Position numbers and translations under genes: made by a program. Below, in pieces: positions 31,206 to 40,711 of a stretch of 64,000 nt of DNA. The stretch is from an uncultured Granulosicoccaceae bacterium. GTDB taxonomy: Bacteria > Pseudomonadota > Gammaproteobacteria > Granulosicoccales > Granulosicoccaceae. The first letter of the stretch is position 1; every line of letters begins with the position of its first letter. The stretch covers positions 1 to 64,000 of the forward strand of contig CALGNZ010000040.1 in NCBI GenBank assembly GCA_937957915.1. Direction: 5' to 3'. Below the pieces are notes generated by a model. It was not told the DNA's origin. It saw only the letters and a list, made by a program, of their open reading frames with translations, and did not search any database.

Positions 31206-31820
31206 TTGACAGTGCAGGCATCTGAGCCGCTACTTAAAGCCTTTGCCCCGATCGGCTCGAACGCTGCTCGTCTGATGATCCTGGGCTCGATGCCCGGTGC
31301 TGCTTCACTGGCCGAAATCGAATACTATGCGCATCCGCGCAATGCTTTCTGGCCGGTGATGCAGACACTCTTTGGCGGTTCGATTAATACCTATGCAGAC
31401 AAGTGTCAGATTCTGACAGACAACCATATTGTCGTTTGGGACGTTCTGACTGAGTGCATCAGACCCGGCAGCCTGGATGCCAATATTCGCAGGGACAGTG
31501 TTGTCTGCAACAACTTTGCAGCTTTTTTGAACAAGCAAACCGCTGTCTCGCAAATCGCCTTTAATGGCAAAGCTTCTCAGCAACTATTCAGAAAACACGC
31601 AATGCCGGATCTGGATCTTCATTTCACCAATGACTTTGGCAGTAAGCCCCGAGATCAGCAGGCCAGTACCGAAAAAATGACAAGAACCATTCAGCTCATT
31701 GCATTGCCATCGACGAGTCCGGCCATGGCTTCACTCAACCTGGACGACAAAATACTGGCATGGAGTAAAGCACTGTTACAAGACAGCGGGAACTCGCAGA
31801 TGACTGACAATCAGGTATAA
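31206..31820 (+). CDS. DNA-deoxyinosine glycosylase (UDG superfamily)
   Basis: LMILGSMPGAASL...YYAHPRNAFWPVM; LPSTSPAMAS C-terminal block. Confidence 0.85.
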   Translation: MTVQASEPLLKAFAPIGSNAARLMILGSMPGAASLAEIEYYAHPRNAFWPVMQTLFGGSINTYADKCQILTDNHIVVWDVLTECIRPGSLDANIRRDSVVCNNFAAFLNKQTAVSQIAFNGKASQQLFRKHAMPDLDLHFTNDFGSKPRDQQASTEKMTRTIQLIALPSTSPAMASLNLDDKILAWSKALLQDSGNSQMTDNQV

Positions 31821-31898
31821 ATCTGGCAACGCTGTCCAATCGCTCAGCGCGATGCCGCACACGTCAACAAAATTGCAGTAAGCTAAAAGAACATAAAA

Positions 31899-33590
31899 AT
31901 GTCGGATTCTGCAGGCCAGCTCAAGGGACATGTTGCACTACAACGCACTGTGGTCGCGATGCTGTGTGCGTGTCTGTTTCTGGGCGCCACCTGTTTCACG
32001 TATATCCTGCTGCAACATCAAAGAAATGCCGACCGTATTCAGTCTGAACTGGAAACTGCCATAGTCAGCCTGTCGAGTGACTCACAGGACAAGGCAGCCA
32101 CTATTATTGCAGACAGCTATAAAGCACCGTCGAGCTCTCCAGTATATCTTGCGATCTGTTTTGTTTTAACGCTGGTATCTGTGCTGGCACTTTGGGCATT
32201 TTACCACCACCGGGTTTATCGGCGACAACGCAATCAGACCACTGCGGTTCACCTGCAATTAATCGCTGCAAGGGAGCGACTTGACTCACAGTCGAAACGC
32301 GATGCATTGACCGACACCTCAAATCGCAGAGCCGTTACTCGATTTTTATCCGACGTTCAACGTTCGGGGCAGCAGACTGATGGCGAGTTTGTAGCGCTGG
32401 CGATTCTGGATATAGATCACTTCCAACAAATCAACGATGTTCTCGGTTACTTCGCGGGTGATCAGGTGCTACGCGAAGTTGCAAAGCGAATTCATGGTGA
32501 GCTTCGGGTCGAGGACAAGCTGGGCAGACTGGAAGCTGATCGCTTTGCCATCGTCTTATGCGGACTGGTGGCACCACGCACCGGCGAAGCCATCATTCAC
32601 CGCATACAACAGATACTCGCACAACCAATCAAGTACAAGGACAGCCCGATCAACGTTACCACCACTGTGGGTGCCAGTGTGCAGGAAACATCAGCAATGG
32701 ATATTGCCGAACTGTTCAAGCTGTCTGATCAGGCCTTGCTGGCGGCAAAACGTGATCACCGTGGATCAGTGCTGCTGTTGTCCGATCAGGCGCAGGAGGC
32801 ACTCTCTCGCCAACGCGCCATTGTCAACGCAATCAAGTCTAATGAACCCGGGCAGCTATTCGATCTGGCCTATCAGCCAATCGTTCGACTGGATAACAAT
32901 AGAATTGCTGGCTTCGAGTGTTTACTCCGATGGGCGCCTGATTCTCCGCCTGATATGCACGCCGATGAATTTGTACCCATCCTTGAAATGTACGACGACA
33001 TTCATTCAGTGGGCGAGTGGGTGGTGCAAAGCAGCCTGGAGCAATTCCGGCAATGGCGATTAGCCTACCCGGACGACTCGCTCTTTATGTCGATCAACAT
33101 CTCTGCCAGGCAGCTGGAAGATGAAGAATTCGCTACACGAATCATGGACATGACTTCACAACTCCAGCTCGATCCAGCTGAGGTGTCGCTGGAACTGACT
33201 GAAACAGTGGCGATCAAACACCTTGAATCAGGTCGAAAACAACTGGCACTGCTGCGAAACATGGGATTCGGAATTTCTCTGGATGATTTTGGAACCGGTT
33301 ACTCTTCGTTGCAGTATCTGAAAACTATGCCGGCGTCGACGGTCAAGATTGATCAGACTTTTATACGCCACATGATGCACGATGTCCGCGATGCCGCGAT
33401 AGTCGACAGTGCAATTCATATCGCCGATGCCATCGGGCTGAAGGTTGTGGCCGAGGGCGTCGATAGCGTGGAACAGGAGCAGAAACTGCGAAACGCGGGT
33501 TGTCAGTATGTTCAGGGCTATTTCTACTCCCCTCCCCTTAACGCTGAAGCAATGACCCGGTTGCTGTCAAAGGATCTTCAGCCAGAATAG
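31899..33590 (+). CDS. Membrane GGDEF-EAL protein with degenerate GGDEF and ECL variant of EAL
   Basis: Two TMs; DALTDTSNRRA...RLEADRFAIV (GGDEF replaced); GFECLLRW, ELTE, DDFGTGYSSL, KIDQTFI, AEGVDS, QGYFYSPPL. Confidence 0.9.
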   Translation: MSDSAGQLKGHVALQRTVVAMLCACLFLGATCFTYILLQHQRNADRIQSELETAIVSLSSDSQDKAATIIADSYKAPSSSPVYLAICFVLTLVSVLALWAFYHHRVYRRQRNQTTAVHLQLIAARERLDSQSKRDALTDTSNRRAVTRFLSDVQRSGQQTDGEFVALAILDIDHFQQINDVLGYFAGDQVLREVAKRIHGELRVEDKLGRLEADRFAIVLCGLVAPRTGEAIIHRIQQILAQPIKYKDSPINVTTTVGASVQETSAMDIAELFKLSDQALLAAKRDHRGSVLLLSDQAQEALSRQRAIVNAIKSNEPGQLFDLAYQPIVRLDNNRIAGFECLLRWAPDSPPDMHADEFVPILEMYDDIHSVGEWVVQSSLEQFRQWRLAYPDDSLFMSINISARQLEDEEFATRIMDMTSQLQLDPAEVSLELTETVAIKHLESGRKQLALLRNMGFGISLDDFGTGYSSLQYLKTMPASTVKIDQTFIRHMMHDVRDAAIVDSAIHIADAIGLKVVAEGVDSVEQEQKLRNAGCQYVQGYFYSPPLNAEAMTRLLSKDLQPE

Positions 33591-33664
33591 CAGGCCTGCA
33601 TACAAGCCGCATTCACGGCACTGAATAGCGCCGCGCGCTCTGGCAAACAGCGCGCAAAGACGAC

Positions 33665-33928
33665 TTAAGTTGACACAACATCCCTTGCCATTCCAAATCT
33701 CCAAATCAGCGCCGTAGCGATCCCCGGGAAACGCTTGTACGCATAGTCCGGCAGGTCTGTAACTAGCTGAATAGCCTCAAGCTCTTGCTGTCGACCAACG
33801 TTGCTGAAATTCACAAAGCCCGGGCGCAGATTTAATTCGATTCTGTTACCATCTGCCAATCTGATCAGCGGCAAGTTGCTGATCGTACACGTCAGTCCGA
33901 TCCATTTCCGAGAAGTTGAATCACTCAT
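33665..33928 (-). CDS. Hypothetical small protein
   Basis: 87-aa ORF from MSDSTSRKW with coding-like composition; no recognised domain. Confidence 0.4.
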   Translation of the reverse strand: MSDSTSRKWIGLTCTISNLPLIRLADGNRIELNLRPGFVNFSNVGRQQELEAIQLVTDLPDYAYKRFPGIATALIWRFGMARDVVST

Positions 33929-34066
33929 TTTCCACAGCTGATCGGCCGACGAATAGCAACCAGCCACATACAAACCAGTGCCGGGTTCAATGCACAGCTT
34001 CAATGCACAGCATTGTCTGCCGGACTCCTGATTCAGTTATTAGTAATTATCAAAGAGGAGTTTTCT

Positions 34067-36175
34067 ATGTCATTCAACATAATGGATGCTGTCAAAGGAC
34101 AGATCAACGATCAACTAGTCGGACAGATAGGCGGTTTACTGGGCGAAAGCCCGGAAAAAACCCGCTCTGCCATTGACGGCGCTCTGCCAACACTGATGGC
34201 GGGCATTGGCAACGCAGCCCAGGATTCCGCAGGCGCTGATGCGCTGATGGGGCTGGTCAACAATACCGACGATGGCCTGCTGGGCAACATCGGATCAATG
34301 ATTGGCGGCAATCAGGCCTCGTCACTGATCGAGACAGGCACCAAAGGCCTTGGCTCGCTGATGGGCAATAGTGGTGTGACCAGCATGATCGGAGGGCTTT
34401 CCAGCTTTACGGGTCTGGGTAAAGGGTCGGCAGGCTCACTGCTTGGGATGTTGACACCTATGGTTCTGGGTCAGCTCAAAACTCAGGTTTCCGGCGACGG
34501 GCTGAATGCCCCGGGTTTGGCAAGCATGCTAAAAAGCCAAAGCGCAAACATATCTGCCGCTTTGCCGCAGGGCATTGTTCAGCACCTCGAATCTGCCGGT
34601 CTTGGCAGCTCTGACGGCGCAAGCGCGGGCGGTAGCGTCAGCGGTGGATTTTCCGGTGGTAAAGTCGCCGCTGCATCCGCAGGGCTGGCAGCAGGCGCTG
34701 CAGGTCTGGCGGGCGCTGTGGGCAGTCGAGCAGGTGGACTGGCATCCGGTGCCGCTGATGCCGCAGGTAACGTCGCCGGAGGTGTTGGTGGCGCGGTAAC
34801 CGGAGCCGTTGGCGCAGCTGGTGATGCAGCCGGTTCTGTTGGTCGAGGTGTTGGCAACGCAGTCTCCGGTGCAGTTGATACTGCTGGTAATGTTGCCGGT
34901 AACGCCGCCGGTGCAGTCGGACGAGGTGTCTCCGGCGCTGTAGATGCTGCAGGCGATGCCGCAGGTTCTGTAGGCCGCGGTGTTGGCAATGCGGTTTCCG
35001 GGGCTACTGACGCTGCAGGTAACGCAGCAGGCGCCGTAGGTCGAGGTGTCTCAGGCGCAGCAGACGCTGCCGGTGATGCCGCAGGCTCTGTAGGTCGCGG
35101 TGTAGGCAACGCGGTTTCCGGGGCCACTGATGCTGCTGGTAACGCTGCAGGCGCTGTCGGTCGAGGTGTCTCTGGCGCAGTAGACGCTGCAGGTGATGCC
35201 GCAGGCTCTGTTGGTCGAGGTGTTGGCAACGCAGTATCCGGTGCCACTGATGCTGCTGGTAACGCAGCAGGCGCTGTCGGTCGAGGTGTCTCCGGCGCAG
35301 TAGACACTGCAGGTGATGCAGCTGGCTCTGTTAGTCGCGGTGTTGGCAACGCAGTATCCGGTGCTACTGACGCTGCCGGAAATCTTGCTGACTCTGCCGG
35401 CCGAGGTGTCAGCGGTGCCGCGGGAGCAGTCGGCCGTGGGGTCGATGCTGCTGGAAATACCGTTGGTGGAGCAGTTGGCGCCACCCGAGACGCGGCATCA
35501 AATGTCAGCGATGCAGCCAGTCGTGCAGCAAGCGGTGCCGTTGACAGTGCAGGTCGAGCCGTTGGCCAGGGTGCTGATGCTGCTCGAGGTGCTGCCAGCG
35601 CAGGTATCGACACCGTCGAAAAAAGCGGTGGCGGTTTTTGGAAGTGGCTCATCCCGCTGATTCTTGCGGTACTTGCATGGTTTGGCTACAAGCAGATTTC
35701 TGACAAAGATATCGACGTGAGTGGCGCAGCAGGCGACGCTGCCAGTACCGCCGTTGAATCAACCAAAGATGCAGCAGCAACTGCTACTGAAGGCGCTTCA
35801 AACGCGGTAGATGCAGCGAAGGAAACCGCCAGTGATGCCGCCGCAGCGGTAACAGATGCTGCCGGTGACCTGGGTGGCAAGGTAGGCGAGCTGTTCGGTT
35901 CTGCCACTGAAACGCTGGGTGGCATCACCGACGCCGATTCAGCCACAGCTGCTCTACCCAAGCTCGAGGAAGCCAGCGGTGCACTGGATGGTCTGACCGG
36001 CATGTTATCCAGTGCTGACGATGGCGCTAAGTCGGCTGTTGCCGCCGCTGCTGAAAAAGGCATGGGTGCACTGACACCAATACTGGAAAAGCTACAGGCA
36101 AACGAGTCTATCTGGAGCGTTATCGGCCCGGTCGTCGAACCTCTGCTGGAGAAGCTTAAAGCCTTAGTCGGCTAA
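34067..36175 (+). CDS. DUF937 (YidB-like) protein with Ala/Gly 40-aa repeats, single TM and LEA-like tail
   Basis: Strong SD (AGAGGAG) before ATG 34067; DUF937-like N-terminus; 120-bp repeats; TM WKWLIPLILAVLAWFGY; Ala-rich C-terminus. Confidence 0.85.
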   Translation: MSFNIMDAVKGQINDQLVGQIGGLLGESPEKTRSAIDGALPTLMAGIGNAAQDSAGADALMGLVNNTDDGLLGNIGSMIGGNQASSLIETGTKGLGSLMGNSGVTSMIGGLSSFTGLGKGSAGSLLGMLTPMVLGQLKTQVSGDGLNAPGLASMLKSQSANISAALPQGIVQHLESAGLGSSDGASAGGSVSGGFSGGKVAAASAGLAAGAAGLAGAVGSRAGGLASGAADAAGNVAGGVGGAVTGAVGAAGDAAGSVGRGVGNAVSGAVDTAGNVAGNAAGAVGRGVSGAVDAAGDAAGSVGRGVGNAVSGATDAAGNAAGAVGRGVSGAADAAGDAAGSVGRGVGNAVSGATDAAGNAAGAVGRGVSGAVDAAGDAAGSVGRGVGNAVSGATDAAGNAAGAVGRGVSGAVDTAGDAAGSVSRGVGNAVSGATDAAGNLADSAGRGVSGAAGAVGRGVDAAGNTVGGAVGATRDAASNVSDAASRAASGAVDSAGRAVGQGADAARGAASAGIDTVEKSGGGFWKWLIPLILAVLAWFGYKQISDKDIDVSGAAGDAASTAVESTKDAAATATEGASNAVDAAKETASDAAAAVTDAAGDLGGKVGELFGSATETLGGITDADSATAALPKLEEASGALDGLTGMLSSADDGAKSAVAAAAEKGMGALTPILEKLQANESIWSVIGPVVEPLLEKLKALVG
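34921..35400. repeat. Four indel-free 120-bp tandem repeats inside the DUF937 gene
   Basis: Units begin at 34921, 35041, 35161, 35281 (each [a/t]cgaggtgtct...); degenerate units flank. Confidence 0.97.
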
Positions 36176-36220
36176 ATAAGGGGTACAAATGATACCCGTT
36201 CAATTACAGTAACCATCTGC

Positions 36221-36250
36221 AAAGCCCTTCGTTTGAAGGGCTTTTTTTTT
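36221..36250 (+). terminator. Rho-independent terminator
   Basis: AAAGCCCTTC-GTTT-GAAGGGCTTT stem-loop followed by a T-run. Confidence 0.95.
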
Positions 36251-36312
36251 GAGCAGCAGACTCAACACAACACAGCACACACAAAACAACGATCACAAGA
36301 TAAGACAAAAAC

Positions 36313-37086
36313 GTGAAACTGCAGAAAAACAAATTTAGCCATGCGCTGCAAAACCAGCAAGCACAACTGGGATTGTGGATATCACTATCCAGTCCCTTCT
36401 GCGCTGAAGTGGTGGCCCCTGCGGGCTTCGATTGGGCACTGGTCGATATGGAGCATTCTCCAAACGACTATTTTTCGGTGCTCGGCCAACTGCAGGCGTT
36501 CGCGGCGACAGATACAACCGCTATCGTCAGACCAGAGTGGAACAATCCGGTGGTTGTTAAACGCCTGCTTGATCTGGGCGCGCAAGGACTATTGTTTCCA
36601 ATGATTCAATCGGTAACAGAAGCAGAAATGGCAGTATCGTCTACACGCTATCCCCCGCACGGTACCCGCGGAGTATCCGGCGCTACCAGAGCAACAAAAT
36701 TCGGGCGAGTGACAGACTATGTAGCCAGTGTCGAGTGCGAAACCACCATCCTGCTGCAACTGGAAACAGCCCATGCGATTACTGAAGCAGAGAACATCGC
36801 TGCTGTTGAAGGTGTCAGCGGCATCTTCTTTGGCCCGGCAGATATAGCCGCGGACATCGGTAAGGTCGGCAACCCAATGGATCCGGCTGTATGGGCACTG
36901 ATAAAACCTGCCGCGCAAAAACTGATAGCCAAAGGCGTACCTGTCGGCACGCTGGTACTCGACCCCGCTTTCGCAGCCGAACTGCTGGACGATGGTTTTA
37001 GTTTCGTTGCATGCGGCACCGACGCCTCATTACTGGCAAAAGCCAGTGACTCTTTACTTGCCAGCGTCAACAGCGGCCGAAAATAA
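36313..37086 (+). CDS. HpcH/HpaI aldolase family protein
   Basis: GFDWALVDMEHSP, RPEWNNPVVVKRLLDLGAQGLLFPMI, GTRGVSGATRATKFG. Confidence 0.93.
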   Translation: MKLQKNKFSHALQNQQAQLGLWISLSSPFCAEVVAPAGFDWALVDMEHSPNDYFSVLGQLQAFAATDTTAIVRPEWNNPVVVKRLLDLGAQGLLFPMIQSVTEAEMAVSSTRYPPHGTRGVSGATRATKFGRVTDYVASVECETTILLQLETAHAITEAENIAAVEGVSGIFFGPADIAADIGKVGNPMDPAVWALIKPAAQKLIAKGVPVGTLVLDPAFAAELLDDGFSFVACGTDASLLAKASDSLLASVNSGRK

Positions 37087-37203
37087 ACACATTCCAGCGT
37101 ATAGCCAGTGACGCGTTACTATTGAATGCGTCCGGTATATTTGTTATCAACACCACCAGCGGGACACCGTAAACATTCCTGCCGATCGTAGTACAAGAAC
37201 ACG

Positions 37204-37219
37204 ACCTCCTGTAGGAGGT
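37204..37219. promoter_or_regulatory. Palindrome ACCTCCT-GT-AGGAGGT upstream of aldo/keto reductase
   Basis: 7-bp perfect inverted repeat 68 nt before ATG 37288. Confidence 0.4.
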
Positions 37220-37287
37220 GTAAACCGAGTTGCAGGGTTCAAATGCAGCTTATCCTGGAATACCACTACCCAATTGACGGGAAAACT

Positions 37288-38223
37288 ATGCAAGCAATTC
37301 TGGGCACCATGACTTTCGGCAATCAGGTTGATCAGCAACAGGCTGCAATGATGATCGATCGATTTGTAAAGGGAGGGGGCAAAGAGCTGGATACTGCCTA
37401 CGTCTATATCGAAGGTAAAACCGAAGAACTGCTGGGTGAATTGAATCAGCAGAACGCACTGGACGCATGCCAGATTGCCACCAAGGTAAATCCTAAGGAG
37501 GGAGGGCTTGGTGCGTCATCAATCAATCAACAATTCACCACCTCTTTACAACGCATGCACATGCAAAGTGTCGACATGCTTTATCTGCATCAACCTGACC
37601 TCGATACACCGATTATCGAAACGCTAAAAGCAGTACAGCTTCACGCGGAAAGCGGCAAACTGAAACGCTTTGGGCTCAGCAACTATGCCGCCTGGCAGGT
37701 GGCACAGATTTTTGAATTATGTGATAAAAACGACTGGATAAAGCCGTCTGTCTACCAGGGTATGTACAATGCAATTACCCGCGATGTTGAGCGAGAATTG
37801 CTACCCTGTCTCGCAGACTACGGCATGGCATTTTACGTTTATAATCCGCTGGCGGGTGGCCTGCTCACTGGCAAGCACCAGCAGCTCGATGCAACCCCTG
37901 CACCCGGTCGTTTCGACGGTAACGCCGAGTACCAGCGTCGCTACTGGAACGCTGATTATTTCACTGCGGTAAAGCGATTCTGCGACGTTTGCCAGCACGA
38001 AAACATCGACCCTGCAAATGCGGCACTGCGCTGGCTGGTGCACCACTCCGAGCTACAATCCAACAAAGGCGACAGCATCATAATAGGTGCCAGCTCGATC
38101 AAACACTTCGACGCAAACCACGCCGCTATGAATGACGACGCATTGCCAGACTCCATTGTCCAGTCATTGCAGGACGGTTGGGAGGCTGCACGGCCAGTCT
38201 GTATCAAATACTTTCGACCGTGA
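37288..38223 (+). CDS. Aldo/keto reductase
   Basis: GTMTFG, ELDTAYVYI, YLHQPD, KRFGLSNYAAW; ATG at 37288 preferred. Confidence 0.93.
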   Translation: MQAILGTMTFGNQVDQQQAAMMIDRFVKGGGKELDTAYVYIEGKTEELLGELNQQNALDACQIATKVNPKEGGLGASSINQQFTTSLQRMHMQSVDMLYLHQPDLDTPIIETLKAVQLHAESGKLKRFGLSNYAAWQVAQIFELCDKNDWIKPSVYQGMYNAITRDVERELLPCLADYGMAFYVYNPLAGGLLTGKHQQLDATPAPGRFDGNAEYQRRYWNADYFTAVKRFCDVCQHENIDPANAALRWLVHHSELQSNKGDSIIIGASSIKHFDANHAAMNDDALPDSIVQSLQDGWEAARPVCIKYFRP

Positions 38224-38432
38224 GTGTAAACTGTACGATTGTTATTTAACTGTCGATCGGTGACTCGAATAGCCAGTCTGTTCGGTATGTGACGTTTATA
38301 CCCCAGACTACCGCCAGTGTAGACAGACGTGAATATCCGTGGCACGTCTGTCATGTACATAAGGCAAACGATCGAGGTCAGGACTTCTCTTTTGGCTGGC
38401 GGTCGGGTTATGTCCCGCGCTCACGACCGTCC

Positions 38433-38495
38433 CGTGGTCAAGCCCGTGGTCATGTCCCGTGGTCATGTCACGCGGTCATGTCACGCGGTCATGTA
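38433..38495. repeat. 13-bp tandem repeat (cg[tc]ggtcatgtc[ca], about 4-5 copies)
   Basis: Copies at 38433 (12 bp), 38445, 38458, 38471, 38484 (partial). Confidence 0.95.
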
Positions 38496-40558
38496 TAGTC
38501 GCGCTCGACCGCCTCTTCCCACTGCCTGTCGTCAAACAGTTCATCCCCCAGCCACGCGCGCACTCTGGCGGTAAAGTAGTAATGAGTCGCATCGCAACGC
38601 ATGGACGATTCGCTCTCGACATGAATCTTCCAGTCATCACGCGCAGACCACCAGCTATGTTTTCCATGCGCGGTCGCTGATAAGGGATCATCGCCAGCGA
38701 TACTCCAGCTCTCGTCGCGTAGATAGCGCACCCGCATGCCATGACCAGGAATCTCCTCTTCACCAGTGTCTGTGATCACGTTGTAGCGAGTTAGACCAGA
38801 TTGAAAATCTTTTTCTACCCAGCGACGATTACTGCCTTGCGTGTGCATTGTATAGTCGGGTAGCGGTGTTTGATTGACAGGCTCGACCACCTCGACAGGC
38901 ATAACATTCACCGGCACTGGCAGCTCGACAGATGTCGCTTTACCGCACTCGATGCTTGCTGTAACCAACTGCGGTGGCGGCTGTATCGCAGGCCAATAGG
39001 CCGTTGAAACTGACACCTGTAATCGATGCCCGCGCTGGATACGGTACCCGCATTCGTTCAGCATCAGCTCTATGTTTTCGAACTGTCCCGGAACCATAGG
39101 TACCGGGGCATCGTTGCCATAACGGTGACTCAGGTTTATCACGCCCCAGCTAATGCGATAGGCGCAGCCATCCGGGTGTACGTCGAGCAGTCGCACACAC
39201 AGATTTCCGAGCTCGCGATCAATCGCTACCCGGCAGTTAAATTTCGGCCGACCGAGCACGGTTACATCGGCGGTTAGAGGCTCGGTGCAAAACGTTAGCG
39301 ACCCGGCGTCATCTATTCTCTGATCAGCAGACAAATCGCTGTCTGGTGACAGTGAGAACATCTCCCCGCACGCAATGCCGCAATCCTGTGGTGAACAGAT
39401 TGTCGCTACCGATGTTTTATCAGCTTTATTGGACAGGCCTCCATTGGCACCGGCGTACAGCACGGTCAATCGGTGCTCGACAGGCCCGCGCTGATTGCTG
39501 ACCCACTCACCTTGCTCCCGCTCGCGCCAGCCACCCGGCCGCGTGGCGGTTGCGATGAAGGCACGATAATCAGGTAACTCACGCACATCTGAAGCAGGCT
39601 TTGCCTGATACAGTTCCGGATCAAGGAATTGCTTCCACCAATTAATCGCCTCGGCGTGAAAATCGAGCCTTGGATGCGGCAACGCAAAATGCGGATACTT
39701 ATGTATCCACGGGCCATTGACCGCCTTGACCACTCCTTTGGCGTTTGCCAGCAAAGCGGGCGGTGCGTTCATGTATAGATCAGCCCAGCCACCAATGATC
39801 AGGGTCGGAACTGTGTAGTTATCGTAGTCCTCACAAACCGAGCCATGCTGCCAGTATTGATCACGCCGTTGATGCTTAAGCCAGGGCGACAACAGATAGG
39901 GCTGGGTATCAAGGCGGTGCTTCCAAACAGACTTCCAGTCAGCCCTCAGTTGTGGATCGGGTGGCCGGGACGAGTACAGCAACATGGTGTTGGCCCAATA
40001 GAAATTTGAATACAGCAGACAGCCATTTTTATAGTGAATATCATCGTTGTATCTATCCACGGTACTGCTCACCGATATCACGGCTTTAAGCGCTGGCGGA
40101 TGCATAGACGCCAGCTGCAGCCCGTTGAACCCTCCCCACGAAATTCCCATAACGCCGACATTGCCATTGGACCAGGGCTGCTGCGCTATCCAGTTGATCA
40201 CCTCGACACCGTGCGCTAATTCACGTGGTGAATACTCATCGTCAAAGTCTCCGTCCGAGTCACCGTGGCCCGACACATCCACCCGCACGCCTGCTATACC
40301 CGAGTGTGCAAATACCGGAAAGGTACTGTCGTCACGCTGGGTGGTACCATCGCGCTTGCGGTACGGCAAGTATTCAAGAACGGTTGGAAATTTCTCCTTT
40401 TTTGCGTCCGGCAGCCAGATTCGGGCAGCCAGCCGGGTACCGTCCGCCAGCGTAATGAATGCATCATCGATAATGCTGTATTGAAATACGGTGTTAATCG
40501 TTAACCTTCCTTCCGAATGTAGAGCCTGGCTGAAGACAGAATCGCCAGTGTGCAGCAA
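38489..40558 (-). CDS. CocE/NonD family hydrolase
   Basis: DGTRLAARIWLPD, GVRVDVSGHGDSDG, GVMGISWGGFNGLQLA nucleophile elbow, X-Pro dipeptidyl-peptidase-type C-terminal domain. Confidence 0.92.
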   Translation of the reverse strand: MLHTGDSVFSQALHSEGRLTINTVFQYSIIDDAFITLADGTRLAARIWLPDAKKEKFPTVLEYLPYRKRDGTTQRDDSTFPVFAHSGIAGVRVDVSGHGDSDGDFDDEYSPRELAHGVEVINWIAQQPWSNGNVGVMGISWGGFNGLQLASMHPPALKAVISVSSTVDRYNDDIHYKNGCLLYSNFYWANTMLLYSSRPPDPQLRADWKSVWKHRLDTQPYLLSPWLKHQRRDQYWQHGSVCEDYDNYTVPTLIIGGWADLYMNAPPALLANAKGVVKAVNGPWIHKYPHFALPHPRLDFHAEAINWWKQFLDPELYQAKPASDVRELPDYRAFIATATRPGGWREREQGEWVSNQRGPVEHRLTVLYAGANGGLSNKADKTSVATICSPQDCGIACGEMFSLSPDSDLSADQRIDDAGSLTFCTEPLTADVTVLGRPKFNCRVAIDRELGNLCVRLLDVHPDGCAYRISWGVINLSHRYGNDAPVPMVPGQFENIELMLNECGYRIQRGHRLQVSVSTAYWPAIQPPPQLVTASIECGKATSVELPVPVNVMPVEVVEPVNQTPLPDYTMHTQGSNRRWVEKDFQSGLTRYNVITDTGEEEIPGHGMRVRYLRDESWSIAGDDPLSATAHGKHSWWSARDDWKIHVESESSMRCDATHYYFTARVRAWLGDELFDDRQWEEAVERDYT

Positions 40559-40711
40559 ACGTCACGGCAAATACAGACCCAATCAACTCAGCGCCAACAC
40601 CAGCTTGCAAGCTTCAATTGCACCGGATTCTATACGAACAGGCGCAAACAGCATTGTGGCACTTGGTCGACAATCGAGATTAACCTAATCGCGTGTTGCC
40701 AGACGCCTGTA

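Noticed and set aside
34579-35652. 357-aa Pro-rich minus-strand ORF (PTPRPTEPAASPAAS repeats)
   Set aside because: Antisense mirror of the GC-rich 120-bp repeats; the plus-strand frame has the SD, DUF937 domain and TM.
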